DNA from: Paenarthrobacter sp. JL.01a | GTDB lineage: Bacteria > Actinomycetota > Actinomycetes > Actinomycetales > Micrococcaceae | Assembly (NCBI RefSeq): GCF_025452095.1 | Contig: NZ_CP104877.1 | Coordinates: 496,001-560,000 of the forward strand | Direction of reading: 5' to 3' | Length of the DNA stretch: 64,000 nt | Part shown: piece after piece, positions 17,466-26,251 of the stretch | Position numbering within the stretch: position 1 is the stretch's first letter | How the letters are laid out: the number at the start of each line of letters is the position of its first letter | Program-made: the position numbers and the translations under genes | Notes under the pieces: generated by a model | The model's input: the letters and a program-made list of their open reading frames with translations, nothing else | Told to the model about the DNA's origin: nothing | Databases searched by the model: none

Positions 17466-17634
17466 GCTGCCCAAGGTGCTCCGCGCCGGCGTCGAACCCC
17501 CGCATTAACCCTAAAGTGCACCTTCTCCGGGTGCCGCTTTTTCTGCCCGGATAATGACGGTGAAACTACTGGTTTCGGGGGAAACCGTTAGGCCTCCCCA
17601 CCAGCTCAGCATCGTCAACCGTGGGGGTTAGATA
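17466..17634 (+). promoter_or_regulatory. Leader of the SipW/camelysin operon
   Basis: This 169-base gap contains a weak hairpin GCACC/GGGTGC followed by CGCTTTTT near 17518-17543, probably ending the preceding gene, and a second small hairpin GGTTTC-GGGG-GAAACC at 17571-17586. A GGGGG ribosome site stands before the ATG at 17635. I could not assign a promoter with confidence. Confidence 0.4.
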
Positions 17635-18357
17635 ATGGTCTCAAAGATGTCATCCAATAAGGCTACGAAGGTCCGCGCGCTTCTTGCGGGCGGGCTCGTC
17701 CTGGGTGTGGGAGCCGCGTTCACGCTGGCCGCCTGGACGGACAACGAGTGGGTCTTCGGCAATTCCGGTGGGGATAACGGGCCGGGAACGCTGAGCTACC
17801 ACATGGAGCAAAACACTTTCAGCAACACCAACGGCACCGGCGCCGATGCGTGGAGCGACAAGCCAAACATCCCCACGGTGCCGAGTTCGGCCACTGATGG
17901 CGCGCTGACGTTCGGCGCCATCTCCGCAGCCCTGAAGCCCGGCGATACGGCCTACGCTCCCATGCAGCTCCGCGCAGCCGCTGGCTCGGAAGCGCTCACG
18001 GCCACCCTGGCTGAGGCTGTGAAGCTCGGCGGAAACGGAGTGGACACTGCCACCAACTCCCTGGCTCTCTACAATGCCTTGACCTACCGTGCGGTTCAGG
18101 GAGTCACCCCGGCAAACTGCGCGGCCGGTACTCTCACCGGCGGCACTGACGTGGTGGGTTCCGCGGGAGCCAGCGTTCCGCTGACTACCGTTTCCGCCAC
18201 TCCCATCTCGCTGCCGAAGGGTGCTGACGCAGCAACAGCGGGTGCCGCGGTGAACCTCTGCTTCGCCATCACCCTCCCGGCTTCGGTGACCGACGTGACG
18301 TTGCAGGGAAAGCAGACGGTTCCGCTGTGGAGGTTCACGAGCATCGTTGGCTCGTAA
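17635..18357 (+). CDS. Camelysin/TasA-like secreted protein with SipW-type signal peptide
   Basis: Secreted protein of 240 residues, first gene of a surface operon. The signal region (lysines, then LLAGGLVLGVGAAFTLAAW, then T-D-N-E-W-V at 35-40) is the hallmark of substrates of the SipW-type signal peptidase encoded by the next gene. The mature part is Thr/Ala/Gly-rich and beta-strand-like, as in camelysins and TasA matrix-fibre proteins. It has two Cys (around ANCAAGTLTGG and NLCFAITL) that may pair. The gene ends 9 bases before the peptidase gene. Function in biofilm matrix or surface fibres is inferred from the family. Confidence 0.8.
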   Translation: MVSKMSSNKATKVRALLAGGLVLGVGAAFTLAAWTDNEWVFGNSGGDNGPGTLSYHMEQNTFSNTNGTGADAWSDKPNIPTVPSSATDGALTFGAISAALKPGDTAYAPMQLRAAAGSEALTATLAEAVKLGGNGVDTATNSLALYNALTYRAVQGVTPANCAAGTLTGGTDVVGSAGASVPLTTVSATPISLPKGADAATAGAAVNLCFAITLPASVTDVTLQGKQTVPLWRFTSIVGS

Positions 18358-18366
18358 GACTGCTCT

Positions 18367-18972
18367 GTGCCAGAGCCGTTGACCCGGACCAGAAGCTCGT
18401 CCCCATTGCCCCCTTCGGCCCCTGCCTTAGGAGGGGCGGGCTTCTGGGCCGTCCTGTCCCGCATCTTCAAGGTTTCCCGTGAGATTGCCCTGACGTTGGT
18501 GGCCGTGCTCGGGCTGGCGTGCATCCTGGCGCTGGTCCTTGGATTCGCTTACAAGGCCTCGTTCGTCGTCTTCAGGACCGGGTCCATGGAGCCCCGCTAT
18601 CCGGTGGGAGCCCTGTCCCTCACGGTGCAGGTGCCGGCCGCGGAGCTGGCCCCGGGCGACGTCGTTTCCGTGAAGCGGCCGGAGTCCGGCGTTCTTGTCA
18701 CGCACCGCGTGGTGTCCGTGGAGCCCTCTGGAACTGGTGCTTCCCTGCGGCTCAAGGGGGATGCGAACAGTTCCGAGGACCCGCTGCCGTACCAGGTGGA
18801 GACCGGCCAAAAGGTCCTTGCGACCGTCCCCGCGGTGGGTTCCTGGGTGATGGCGATGCGGGGCCCCGGTTTCATCGGCGCCGCAACGTTGGCGGTTGCC
18901 GGGCTGGTGGTGTGGGCTTACTGGCCAAAACGGGTTGCCCGTCACAAAGGTGTGGTGTCAACAGGGAGGTGA
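18367..18972 (+). CDS. sipW: Signal peptidase I, SipW type
   Basis: Membrane signal peptidase of 201 residues, of the SipW/ER branch. A hydrophobic helix (about 40-62) is followed by RTGSMEP with the nucleophile Ser73 and by VTHRVV with His113, the Ser-His pair that replaces the Ser-Lys of ordinary LepB. Box KGDANSSEDP follows, and a second helix at about 165-188 anchors the C-terminus. Start is GTG at 18367. It sits between its presumed substrates: the camelysin-like protein upstream and the choice-of-anchor G protein downstream, both with the AAWTDNEWV motif. Confidence 0.88.
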   Translation: MPEPLTRTRSSSPLPPSAPALGGAGFWAVLSRIFKVSREIALTLVAVLGLACILALVLGFAYKASFVVFRTGSMEPRYPVGALSLTVQVPAAELAPGDVVSVKRPESGVLVTHRVVSVEPSGTGASLRLKGDANSSEDPLPYQVETGQKVLATVPAVGSWVMAMRGPGFIGAATLAVAGLVVWAYWPKRVARHKGVVSTGR

Positions 18973-18979
18973 AGGAACG

Positions 18980-19717
18980 GTGAAGCAGTGGATCAGGGTG
19001 GTGAGGACCGCGGCGGCGGTCTGTGTCGCCGCCGTCGTCAGTGTCCTGAGCTGCGCCGTTCCCGCCCAAGCTGCCGACCAGCTTATCCCCGTTCCCGAGA
19101 ATGGGACCCCCGGGCTGCTGTGGCTCTCCTCTTCCGTGTACCCGCTGGCGTTCCCGCAACTCGCGCCGGGTGATTCGTTCGTGTGGCAGATTGGGTTGTC
19201 GTTGGAAAAACCTGAAGCCACGTCCTCGCTCCAACTCACGGCCACGGGCACCTTGGCGGCCGCCAACGGCTATGCGATCGCCGTGGATGAATGCCCCACG
19301 CCTTGGCAGGGCGACAGCGGGCTGAACCAGCGTTTGGAATGCCCGGCTGGTTCAACGCCCCGGGTCCCCACCACCCGCCTCGGCGATTGGGACCAGGCCC
19401 TCCGCATCCCGCTCAGCAACCTCCGCGCCGGGACGTCACCGTACCTCCGCTTCACCCTTGCCGGGCCCGCCGGCGACGCTCCTCCGGAGGGCGCGACGCT
19501 CACCTTGGGCATCGGGATCAGCGCCATGGGGGACGACGACGGCGCCAGCGCACCTTCACAGCCTCCGGTGGCCGGTGGCGGAAGCAAGGAGCCCCTCGGA
19601 AACACTGGAGCATCGTCCCTTCCGGCACTGTTCGCCGGTGGTGCCCTGCTCCTCCTGGGAACAGCCGTGTTGGCGCTGGTGAAGCGGCCCCGCGAAACCA
19701 CGGAGCAGAGCACATGA
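18980..19717 (+). CDS. Secreted protein with LPxTG-like wall-sorting tail
   Basis: A 245-residue exported protein. It has an ordinary signal peptide (residues 1-32, ending A-Q-A-A), a beta-rich domain of about 150 residues with two Cys pairs, and a C-terminal sorting-like signal: LGNTG at 206-210, a hydrophobic helix at about 213-234, then KRPRE. LGNTG departs from the canonical LPxTG and from the LAxTG of class E sortases, so anchoring by sortase is likely but unproven. The start is GTG at 18980, seven bases after the SipW stop. Its stop overlaps the next ATG (ATGA). I do not recognise the ectodomain. Confidence 0.72.
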   Translation: MKQWIRVVRTAAAVCVAAVVSVLSCAVPAQAADQLIPVPENGTPGLLWLSSSVYPLAFPQLAPGDSFVWQIGLSLEKPEATSSLQLTATGTLAAANGYAIAVDECPTPWQGDSGLNQRLECPAGSTPRVPTTRLGDWDQALRIPLSNLRAGTSPYLRFTLAGPAGDAPPEGATLTLGIGISAMGDDDGASAPSQPPVAGGGSKEPLGNTGASSLPALFAGGALLLLGTAVLALVKRPRETTEQST

Positions 19718-21492
19718 CGCCCCGGCACGCCCTGGACAATCCCCGGCGCCGGTCCGTCCGCGGAGCCTTCCTCAAACGGCCACGCCGGTCCATGTTTGTA
19801 GCCGCAATCGCCGCCATCGCTGTGGCCGCGACAACCAGCATCACCACAGCCGCGTGGACAGACAACGAATGGGTGCGCAGCGCCGTAGGAGTGAGTTCGC
19901 CCGGCGACTGCACAACCAACTCAATGTTCACCAACCAGGCCTGGTCCCGGCAGCTGCATGGGACCGTGCTGAACACCAACCTGGATTCTGTGGCCGGCGT
20001 CCAGGGGCTGACTGTGGTCAACAACGGAACCACCGCCACGCCCACGCCTTTGTCTGCCGTCCTGGTGCCAGGAACAACGGATGCCTACGTCACCAAGATC
20101 CCGGTGACGGCATTGGGCAGCAGCCCGGTAAATGTTGGGCTGGGGCTCGGGGCTCCGGTGGGCGGCCTCGGTACTTACACGCAGTGGGCGCGCTCGCAGA
20201 AGAGCGGGCAGGCGCACGGAGCCTCTGGTCTCGTGTCCGACCAGACCGGCGCCGTCGACGTTGCCGGTACCTCGCAAGGAGCGGCCACCGCGCCTAAATC
20301 AGCCAGTATTTCCTTGGGCAATATCGTTCCGGCCTCACTGTCCGGGGTGACCCTGGACGTTGGCGCGCTTGCTTCGTCGTCGGCGGTTGATTCCTGTGTC
20401 ATGACCAACGGGTGGCCGATGTTGAACTCCACTCCCACGGTGCAACGCCAATACGGGATAGCCGGACTGGACCTCACTGCGGCGATTCCCGCCGTCGGGA
20501 CCTTGTCCACGCAAGGGGCGTCCCTGGTGGGTGCTGTCCCGACGCAGCTGAATGCACTACTGGGCACTGGCGGGCTGACGACGGGGATCTCCGATGGTAT
20601 TTCTGCCCTCATCAATCCTTTGTTGGGGTCGCTGTCACTTGGGTCCATCAGCACTACGGCAACGCTGTCCGCCCCTAATCTGAGCGGCGTCACCGCGATG
20701 ATGACCGAGTCCATGACCGATGGCATCGTCACCGTCAACCTTGGGAACGGGACGGTCAAGGTCGACATCGCATCCCTGACGGGAAGCACAACCACCGGAC
20801 TGAATGGCATGGAGCCCAATCATGCGGTGGTTCTGGACGCCGCCATGACAACGGCCGTTACCAGCAGGGTGACTGCGCTGCTGGATGCATGGAAGAACCG
20901 CGTACTGGCTGCGCTGACCACCGCGTTGCGTGCCATCACCCTGAACGCCACCACCAACATCACCCTGAAACTGGCCGGCGTCAACGCGGCCACCATCGCC
21001 GTCAAGATGGGCTCGGCCACCGGCGCCACCACAGGCATATCTCTGGGCGACTTCCTTGATGGCACCGCCGTGGCGCCCCAGGTGACCGCCAACGTCATCG
21101 GCCTTGACCTTGGAGGTGTGGTTGCGGCCTTGCTGGGGCCCATCACCACGGCCCTGATCGCCGGCAGCAACAACGTGGTGAAGAACGTGCTCAACGCCAC
21201 CATTTTCAACGCCGGCCTCATCCCCAACCTGGGCGCCAGCCTGCAGTCACTCATCACCCCGGTGATCAACGCCGTCGGGCCTGTCCTCACAGCAGTCCGC
21301 ACCCTGGTGGCCATCAACGTCAACGTCCAACCCGATCAAAGCTGGCCCGGTACCAAGCCGGCGGATGTGACGGCCGCAGCGGGTGAATACAAAGTTTCCG
21401 CGATCCGCGTGGGGCTCGCGGACAGCGCCGGCCTGCTGAGCCTGTCCCTGGGCAGTTCGTCGGCGGGTCCTTCCGCCCTGAAGGTTCCTTGA
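19714..21492 (+). CDS. Choice-of-anchor G family surface protein with SipW-type signal
   Basis: The largest product of the surface operon, 592 residues. A basic N-terminus (RRRSVRGAFLKRPRRS) leads to a hydrophobic helix and the motif AAWTDNEWV at 46-54, identical to that of the first gene of the operon, marking it as a SipW substrate. The mature protein is rich in Thr, Ala, Gly and Val and ends in VSAIRVGLADSAGLLSLSLG, the pattern of the choice-of-anchor G family, which appears with different membrane or wall anchors. No sorting signal is visible at its own C-terminus. Start ATG overlaps the previous stop by four bases. Probably an extracellular matrix or surface-layer component; the role is inferred. 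Confidence 0.75.
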   Translation: MTPRHALDNPRRRSVRGAFLKRPRRSMFVAAIAAIAVAATTSITTAAWTDNEWVRSAVGVSSPGDCTTNSMFTNQAWSRQLHGTVLNTNLDSVAGVQGLTVVNNGTTATPTPLSAVLVPGTTDAYVTKIPVTALGSSPVNVGLGLGAPVGGLGTYTQWARSQKSGQAHGASGLVSDQTGAVDVAGTSQGAATAPKSASISLGNIVPASLSGVTLDVGALASSSAVDSCVMTNGWPMLNSTPTVQRQYGIAGLDLTAAIPAVGTLSTQGASLVGAVPTQLNALLGTGGLTTGISDGISALINPLLGSLSLGSISTTATLSAPNLSGVTAMMTESMTDGIVTVNLGNGTVKVDIASLTGSTTTGLNGMEPNHAVVLDAAMTTAVTSRVTALLDAWKNRVLAALTTALRAITLNATTNITLKLAGVNAATIAVKMGSATGATTGISLGDFLDGTAVAPQVTANVIGLDLGGVVAALLGPITTALIAGSNNVVKNVLNATIFNAGLIPNLGASLQSLITPVINAVGPVLTAVRTLVAINVNVQPDQSWPGTKPADVTAAAGEYKVSAIRVGLADSAGLLSLSLGSSSAGPSALKVP

Positions 21493-21688
21493 CTTCTTCA
21501 TAACTGCACCCCAACGGCGGCCAAACACCAGAGAAACCGTTGCCATCGGCTAAACTTGGCTGGTAAGAGCCCCGAAACTCTTGCGTACGCCTTGCCTTCG
21601 GGTGGGCTGCACCAGTAAGCATCGGGGCGTTCTCATGTACGGCGCCCGGCCACACCGGCTTGGCCCGAAAAGAATGGGGGAGGATCCC

Positions 21689-22978
21689 ATGCCCGCTATC
21701 GTGATCGTCGGAGCCCAGTGGGGCGACGAAGGCAAAGGCAAAGCAACCGATCTGCTCGGTGGCCGCGTTGACTACGTGGTCAAGCCCAACGGCGGTAACA
21801 ACGCCGGGCACACCGTGGTTGTTGGCGGTGAGAAGTATGAGCTGAAGCTCCTTCCCGCGGGCATCCTGAGCCCAAACGCAATTCCCATTATTGGCAACGG
21901 CTGCGTAGTGAACCTCGAGGCCCTGTTCCAGGAAATCGACGGCCTGGAAGCCCGCGGCGCGGACACCTCCCGCCTGCGTGTTTCCGCCAACGCCCACCTT
22001 GTCGCTCCGTACCACCAGGTTCTGGACAAGGTCACCGAACGCTTCCTCGGCAGCCGGGCCATCGGCACCACCGGCCGCGGCATCGGCCCGGCCTACATGG
22101 ACAAGGTGGCCCGCCTGGGCATCCGCGTCCAGGACGTTTTCGACGAGTCGATCCTCCGCCAGAAGGTGGAAGGCTCGCTGCGCCAGAAGAACGAACTCCT
22201 GGTCAAGGTCTACAACCGCCGCGACATCATCGCTGACGAGATCGTGGAGTACTTCCTGTCCTTCGCCGAGCGGCTGCGTCCGCTGGTCATCGACAGCACT
22301 CTTGTCCTCAACAACGCCCTGGACGAGGGCAAGGTTGTGCTCATGGAAGGCGGCCAGGCAACCTTCCTGGATGTGGACCACGGCACCTACCCGTTCGTGA
22401 CCTCCTCCAACCCGACCGCCGGCGGCGCTTCCGTTGGTTCGGGCATCGGGCCCACCCGCATCTCCCGCTCCATCGGCATCATCAAGGCGTACACCACCCG
22501 CGTCGGCGCCGGACCGTTCCCCACGGAACTGTTCGACGACATGGGCGTGTACCTTCAGAAGACCGGTGGCGAGTTCGGCGTGAACACCGGCCGTCCCCGC
22601 CGCTGCGGTTGGTACGACGCCGTCCTGGCCCGCCACGCCTCGCGCGTCAACGGCTTCACGGACTACTTCGTCACCAAGCTGGACGTCCTCACCGGCATCG
22701 AGCAGATCCCCGTCTGCGTTGCCTACGACGTTGACGGCGTCCGCCACGACGAAATGCCCATGACCCAGACCGAGTTCCACCACGCAGTACCGATCTTCGA
22801 GTACTTCGACGGCTGGACCGAGGACATTACCAGCGCCCGCACCCTGGAAGACCTCCCCGAGAACGCCCGCAACTACGTGTTGGCCCTCGAGAAGCTCTCC
22901 GGCACGCGCTTCTCGGCGATCGGCGTCGGCCCGGACCGCGACCAGACGATCGTGGTTCACGACCTCATCAACGACTAA
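21689..22978 (+). CDS. purA: Adenylosuccinate synthetase
   Basis: Joins IMP and aspartate with GTP to form adenylosuccinate, the first committed step to AMP. The 429-residue protein opens with [19 protein letters not shown] (GTP-binding and catalytic Asp), has [12 protein letters not shown], the IMP contact [14 protein letters not shown], the switch [19 protein letters not shown] and [12 protein letters not shown] near the end. ATG 21689 is preceded by GGGGGAGGA. It is a single-gene unit: a 196-base gap with no recognised signal stands before it and a strong terminator behind. Confidence 0.97.
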   Translation: MPAIVIVGAQWGDEGKGKATDLLGGRVDYVVKPNGGNNAGHTVVVGGEKYELKLLPAGILSPNAIPIIGNGCVVNLEALFQEIDGLEARGADTSRLRVSANAHLVAPYHQVLDKVTERFLGSRAIGTTGRGIGPAYMDKVARLGIRVQDVFDESILRQKVEGSLRQKNELLVKVYNRRDIIADEIVEYFLSFAERLRPLVIDSTLVLNNALDEGKVVLMEGGQATFLDVDHGTYPFVTSSNPTAGGASVGSGIGPTRISRSIGIIKAYTTRVGAGPFPTELFDDMGVYLQKTGGEFGVNTGRPRRCGWYDAVLARHASRVNGFTDYFVTKLDVLTGIEQIPVCVAYDVDGVRHDEMPMTQTEFHHAVPIFEYFDGWTEDITSARTLEDLPENARNYVLALEKLSGTRFSAIGVGPDRDQTIVVHDLIND

Positions 22979-23004
22979 GCCCTGCCGCCGCGGCTGGCTG
23001 AATT

Positions 23005-23087
23005 AACGACGACGGCGGGCCGTCTCTTAAGCTTTCCGGAACCCTGGGTTCCCGGGAACCTTAGGGGCGGCCCGCCGTCGTTGTTTT
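23005..23087 (+). terminator. Terminator after purA
   Basis: AACGACGACGGCGGGCCG (23005-23022) pairs with 23068-23085 (one wobble), and an inner GGTTCCCGGGAACC palindrome lengthens the stem; TTTT ends it. It is a member of the ACGACGGCGG hairpin family. Confidence 0.82.
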
Positions 23088-23144
23088 AACGCCCTCACAT
23101 AGCCCTCATCACATTCCATGGACAGGTTGCTGATGAGAGGAGCA

Positions 23145-23182
23145 TAATAGTTAGCGGAGCTAATTAGCACTGCTAACTATTA
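23145..23182. promoter_or_regulatory. MarR operator
   Basis: A perfect inverted repeat TAATAGTTAGC (23145-23155) / GCTAACTATTA (23172-23182) surrounds a central palindrome GCTAATTAGC (23159-23168). The AT-rich symmetric design suits a dimeric MarR protein. CATAAT at 23143-23148 could be a -10 box covered by the site. It lies 26 bases before the MarR start, so autoregulation is likely. Confidence 0.78.
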
Positions 23183-23207
23183 GGCCAACCTCAGGAGGCG
23201 CCTCCCA

Positions 23208-23669
23208 GTGACCGAAGCCAGCGTGGCAGCAAGCCCAGCATCCGATCCCGGAATCCAACCGGACATTCTCGCCATAGACCTGCGAACGGCCGTGATGCGC
23301 ACATCCCGCAGGCTTCGCATAGAAGCGACCGGCGATGTCATCACTCCGGGTCAATACACCGTGTTGGCCCACTTGAACGCCGGGCCGCAGTCACTCCGGG
23401 AGCTGGCCGATCGCGAGCACGTTCAGGCACCCTCGATGACCCGGATCGTGAATGCGCTGACCGAGCAGGGCTTCGTCTCGCGGCAGGCGAACCCCGCAGA
23501 CGGGCGACAGGTCCAGATCAGCATCACGGACCCGGGCCGGGAAGTCCTGGCCGAAGCGCGAAGCCAGCGGACCGCGTGGTTGGCACAGCGTGTTGCGGGG
23601 CTGAGCGATGAGGACCGGCTGACCCTCAGCCGCGCCGCCCGCATCATGCAGGAGATGAGCGCCAAGTGA
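23208..23669 (+). CDS. MarR-family regulator
   Basis: Winged-helix dimeric repressor of 153 residues. The core is ITPGQYTVLAHLNAGPQSLRELADRE, the recognition helix QAPSMTRIVNALTEQGFV, and the wing SRQANPADGRQVQISITD; D-x-R in the wing is the conserved MarR signature. It starts at GTG 23208, with AGGAGG about 12 bases before, right behind the inverted-repeat operator. Its stop overlaps the GTG of an MFS exporter (GTGA), so the pair is a classical repressor-efflux operon responding to an unknown small molecule. Confidence 0.92.
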   Translation: MTEASVAASPASDPGIQPDILAIDLRTAVMRTSRRLRIEATGDVITPGQYTVLAHLNAGPQSLRELADREHVQAPSMTRIVNALTEQGFVSRQANPADGRQVQISITDPGREVLAEARSQRTAWLAQRVAGLSDEDRLTLSRAARIMQEMSAK

Positions 23670-24928
23670 GCGCCATGTTCCGGGCCCTTGAAAGTCCCAA
23701 TTACCGCCTTTGGGCCGGCGGTGCCCTGGTCTCCAACATCGGTACCTGGATGCAGCGGGTTGCCCAGGACTGGCTGGTGTTGACCGTCCTTACCAATCAC
23801 TCCGGAACGGCCGTAGGTGTTACAACGGCTTTGCAGTTCCTACCCATGCTGCTGTTCGGCCCCTACGCAGGGGTGCTGGCCGACCGCTACCGCAAACGCG
23901 TAATCCTTTTCTGGACCCAGGCGGCAATGGGGATCTGCGGCCTGGTAGTCGGACTCCTGGTGGTGACCGGGGTTGCCCAGCTGTGGCACGTCTACATTGC
24001 CGCAGTTGCCCTGGGCCTCGCGGCGGCCATGGATGCACCGGCCCGACAAGCCTTCGTCTCGGAACTGGTAGGCCCGGACAAGCTCGCCAATGCCGTGGCG
24101 CTGAACTCGGCGTCGTTCAACAGCGCGCGGCTCACCGGCCCTGCTATCGCGGGCGTGCTCATTGCGTGGATCGGCACCGGGCCGGTGTTCCTCCTCAATG
24201 CCGCGAGCTTCGTCGCGGTCATCATTTCGCTGATGCGCGTCAAGACCTCCGACCTGGAGCCGGCGACGCCAGTGGCGCGCGGCAAGCACCAGTTCCTGGA
24301 CGGACTCGGCTACGTCAGGCAACGGCCGGACCTGGTGCTCATCATGGCCATGGTGGGGTTGCTCGGAGCGTTCGGCATGAACTTCCCGGTCACCAATTCG
24401 TTGATGGCCACGGCGGAGTTCGGGATGGGGCCTGAAGAGTTCGGCCTCCTGGGTTCCATCATGGCCATCGGAACCCTTGCCGGGGCCTTGCTCGCCGCCC
24501 GCCGCTCCGGCCCGCGCCTGCGGTTCCTGCTCGGTGGCGCCCTGAGCCTGGGTGCCTTCACCTTGCTGGCAAGCATTGCGCCGAACTTCTGGATCTACGC
24601 CGCCGCGCTGATTCCCGTTGGCCTTGCCTCCATTACCTTCCTCAACAGCTGCAACACCACCATCCAGCTCTCTGTCGAGCCCCAGTTCCGTGGCCGGGTC
24701 CTGGCGCTGTACCTTGCCATCCTGCAGGGTGGCACCGCCATTGGTTCTCCCCTCATGGGGTGGATCGGTACGGAGTTCGGGGCGCGTTGGGCGGTTGCAG
24801 GGGGCGGGGCGGTGGTCCTGGTGACCGGCGTCGCATGCGTCATCATGGTGAGCCGGCGCGGCAAGAAAACGCTCCACCAGCATGTGCGCAGTGTATGGCG
24901 CCGCCGGAAGTCGGCTCCGGCTTCATAG
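23666..24928 (+). CDS. MFS transporter, MFS_3/EntS-like
   Basis: Inner-membrane exporter of 420 residues with about 12 helices. It opens MFRALESPNYRLWAGGALVSNIGTWMQRVAQDWLV, typical of the MFS_3 group (enterobactin exporter and macrolide efflux relatives), and has a motif-A-like GVLADRYRKR. Polar charged C-terminus. Translation is coupled to the MarR gene by a GTGA overlap; ATG codons follow three codons later. The likely role is efflux of a toxic or signalling compound sensed by the MarR protein. Confidence 0.87.
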   Translation: MSAMFRALESPNYRLWAGGALVSNIGTWMQRVAQDWLVLTVLTNHSGTAVGVTTALQFLPMLLFGPYAGVLADRYRKRVILFWTQAAMGICGLVVGLLVVTGVAQLWHVYIAAVALGLAAAMDAPARQAFVSELVGPDKLANAVALNSASFNSARLTGPAIAGVLIAWIGTGPVFLLNAASFVAVIISLMRVKTSDLEPATPVARGKHQFLDGLGYVRQRPDLVLIMAMVGLLGAFGMNFPVTNSLMATAEFGMGPEEFGLLGSIMAIGTLAGALLAARRSGPRLRFLLGGALSLGAFTLLASIAPNFWIYAAALIPVGLASITFLNSCNTTIQLSVEPQFRGRVLALYLAILQGGTAIGSPLMGWIGTEFGARWAVAGGGAVVLVTGVACVIMVSRRGKKTLHQHVRSVWRRRKSAPAS

Positions 24929-25016
24929 GGCAGTATGGCTGTCGGCTTAGTCCCTCGACCGTCATGGGCCGCCCGCCCATGCTGCCTACCTGGAGCCCGA
25001 ACGCTTTGTCGGAACT

Positions 25017-25790
25017 TTAGCCTTTCCCCTCGCCCGTCCCGAAGTAGGCCGCGAGTACGTCGCTGAGAAGCTCGTCAGGAACTGCGTGGCCTTGGCCTGC
25101 GAGAACGCGCGATTCCCCGTGCGGTGCGTGGTCGGCGACTGCCGTGATGACATCGGGAGCCCACGGGCTGTTGGCGCCGGCGATGGCCAGCAAGTGGGTC
25201 TTGATACGGGCAAGTTGCTCTTCCGGGACCTTCCCGTCGTTGCACAGCCTCACATCAATGGGCAGGGTGTGGGCCAGGGCTTCGAGGTGCCCCCAGTAGG
25301 GTCCTTGCTTCATTCCCTGGATCGCCTGTTCAGGCGTTCCCACGATGCCAAGAAAAAGCTCGACTGCTCCTGAGCGATCGCCCGCGGCAACCAAAGCTGA
25401 GAGTTGCTCGGCCACGTCAGCGCTGGGTCCGGGAGTGAAGGGCGGCTCGTAGACTGCAATTTTGCGGAATTGGACCCCATCGGCAGCGGCGGCGATGGCG
25501 AGGGCGCCGCCGGATGAATCTCCGAAGATGAACGGTTCTTCGCCGATCCGGGCTACGACGGCTGCGAGATCCTCGATTTCCCGCTGAACGGAGATCTCTC
25601 CCAGGGGTCCGCTGTCGCCCCGGCCGCGGCGATCGTACTCATAGACAGTGAACCGATCCGCCAGCAGCGCGGCAAGACCCTTTTTGGACTGCCGATCGCA
25701 GAAAGCACCCGCCGCGATGATGAGTGCCGGGCCGGTCCCGGTGGTATCGATTGCCAGGGTGGTGCCGTCGAGTGACGTTGTTGTAATCAT
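25017..25790 (-). CDS. Alpha/beta-hydrolase
   Basis: A 257-residue cytoplasmic hydrolase, last gene of the ArsR operon. Core features are YEYDRRGRGDSG (oxyanion region), FIFGDSSGGALAIAAA with the nucleophile Ser in G-D-S-S-G, and a C-terminal GQGHAVPDEL with the catalytic His. The ATG at 25790 has GGAGGT upstream and overlaps the SRPBCC stop by three bases (ATGA). Substrate unknown. The gene lies convergent to the MFS gene ending at 24928, with no clear terminator in the 88-base gap. Confidence 0.83.
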   Translation of the reverse strand: MITTTSLDGTTLAIDTTGTGPALIIAAGAFCDRQSKKGLAALLADRFTVYEYDRRGRGDSGPLGEISVQREIEDLAAVVARIGEEPFIFGDSSGGALAIAAAADGVQFRKIAVYEPPFTPGPSADVAEQLSALVAAGDRSGAVELFLGIVGTPEQAIQGMKQGPYWGHLEALAHTLPIDVRLCNDGKVPEEQLARIKTHLLAIAGANSPWAPDVITAVADHAPHGESRVLAGQGHAVPDELLSDVLAAYFGTGEGKG

Positions 25791-26251
25791 TGGTGACCTC
25801 CGTGCGCCAAGGAATGGACATAGTCTGCGAGCTTGTCGAGTGTTGTCTTGAACCCGGTTTGGTTCCGGGGCTGCCTGACGATGTCGGGCACGTTCGTTTG
25901 GTGGAGATAAAAGAGGGTCTTGCCCTCCGGAAGTGCTGAGAGTGTGATGCGGACGGTCATGCCTGAGTGTTCTTCGTGCCACACCAGGCTCGTAGGTGCT
26001 TGGACCTCCAGGAAGACCGAACGTGTCGCGTAGGTCGCGCCCGAGCTGTCGTTCACGATGAGTGTTTCAAATCGCCCGCCGGGGCGCGGATCGATGTGGA
26101 TCTCTTCCACGGGTGCGCTTGCTCCCAGTGGAGCCCAGAAATGACTGAGGTGCCCTGGTTGTGTCAGGCACGCGAAGACGAGCTCCGGTGGGGCGTCGAA
26201 GACCCGCTCAAAGCTCAGTCCTGCTTCGTTGTTCCGGGTGCTACTTTCCAT
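25787..26251 (-). CDS. SRPBCC/AHSA1-domain protein
   Basis: A 154-residue single-domain protein of the START-like fold. It opens FERVFDAPPELVFACLTQPGHLSHFWAPLG and has DPRPGGRFETLI, the core of the activator-of-Hsp90-ATPase (AHSA1) type seen in bacterial genes paired with ArsR regulators. Such proteins bind hydrophobic ligands; the role is not settled. The ATG at 26251 lies inside the end of the ArsR gene (11-base overlap); ATG 26260 is a possible alternative. The middle gene of a three-gene coupled operon. Confidence 0.85.
   Translation of the reverse strand: MESSTRNNEAGLSFERVFDAPPELVFACLTQPGHLSHFWAPLGASAPVEEIHIDPRPGGRFETLIVNDSSGATYATRSVFLEVQAPTSLVWHEEHSGMTVRITLSALPEGKTLFYLHQTNVPDIVRQPRNQTGFKTTLDKLADYVHSLAHGGHQ

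Noticed and set aside
21493..21688. Riboswitch upstream of purA
   Set aside because: No conserved purine-riboswitch core or strong expression platform is visible in the 196-base gap.
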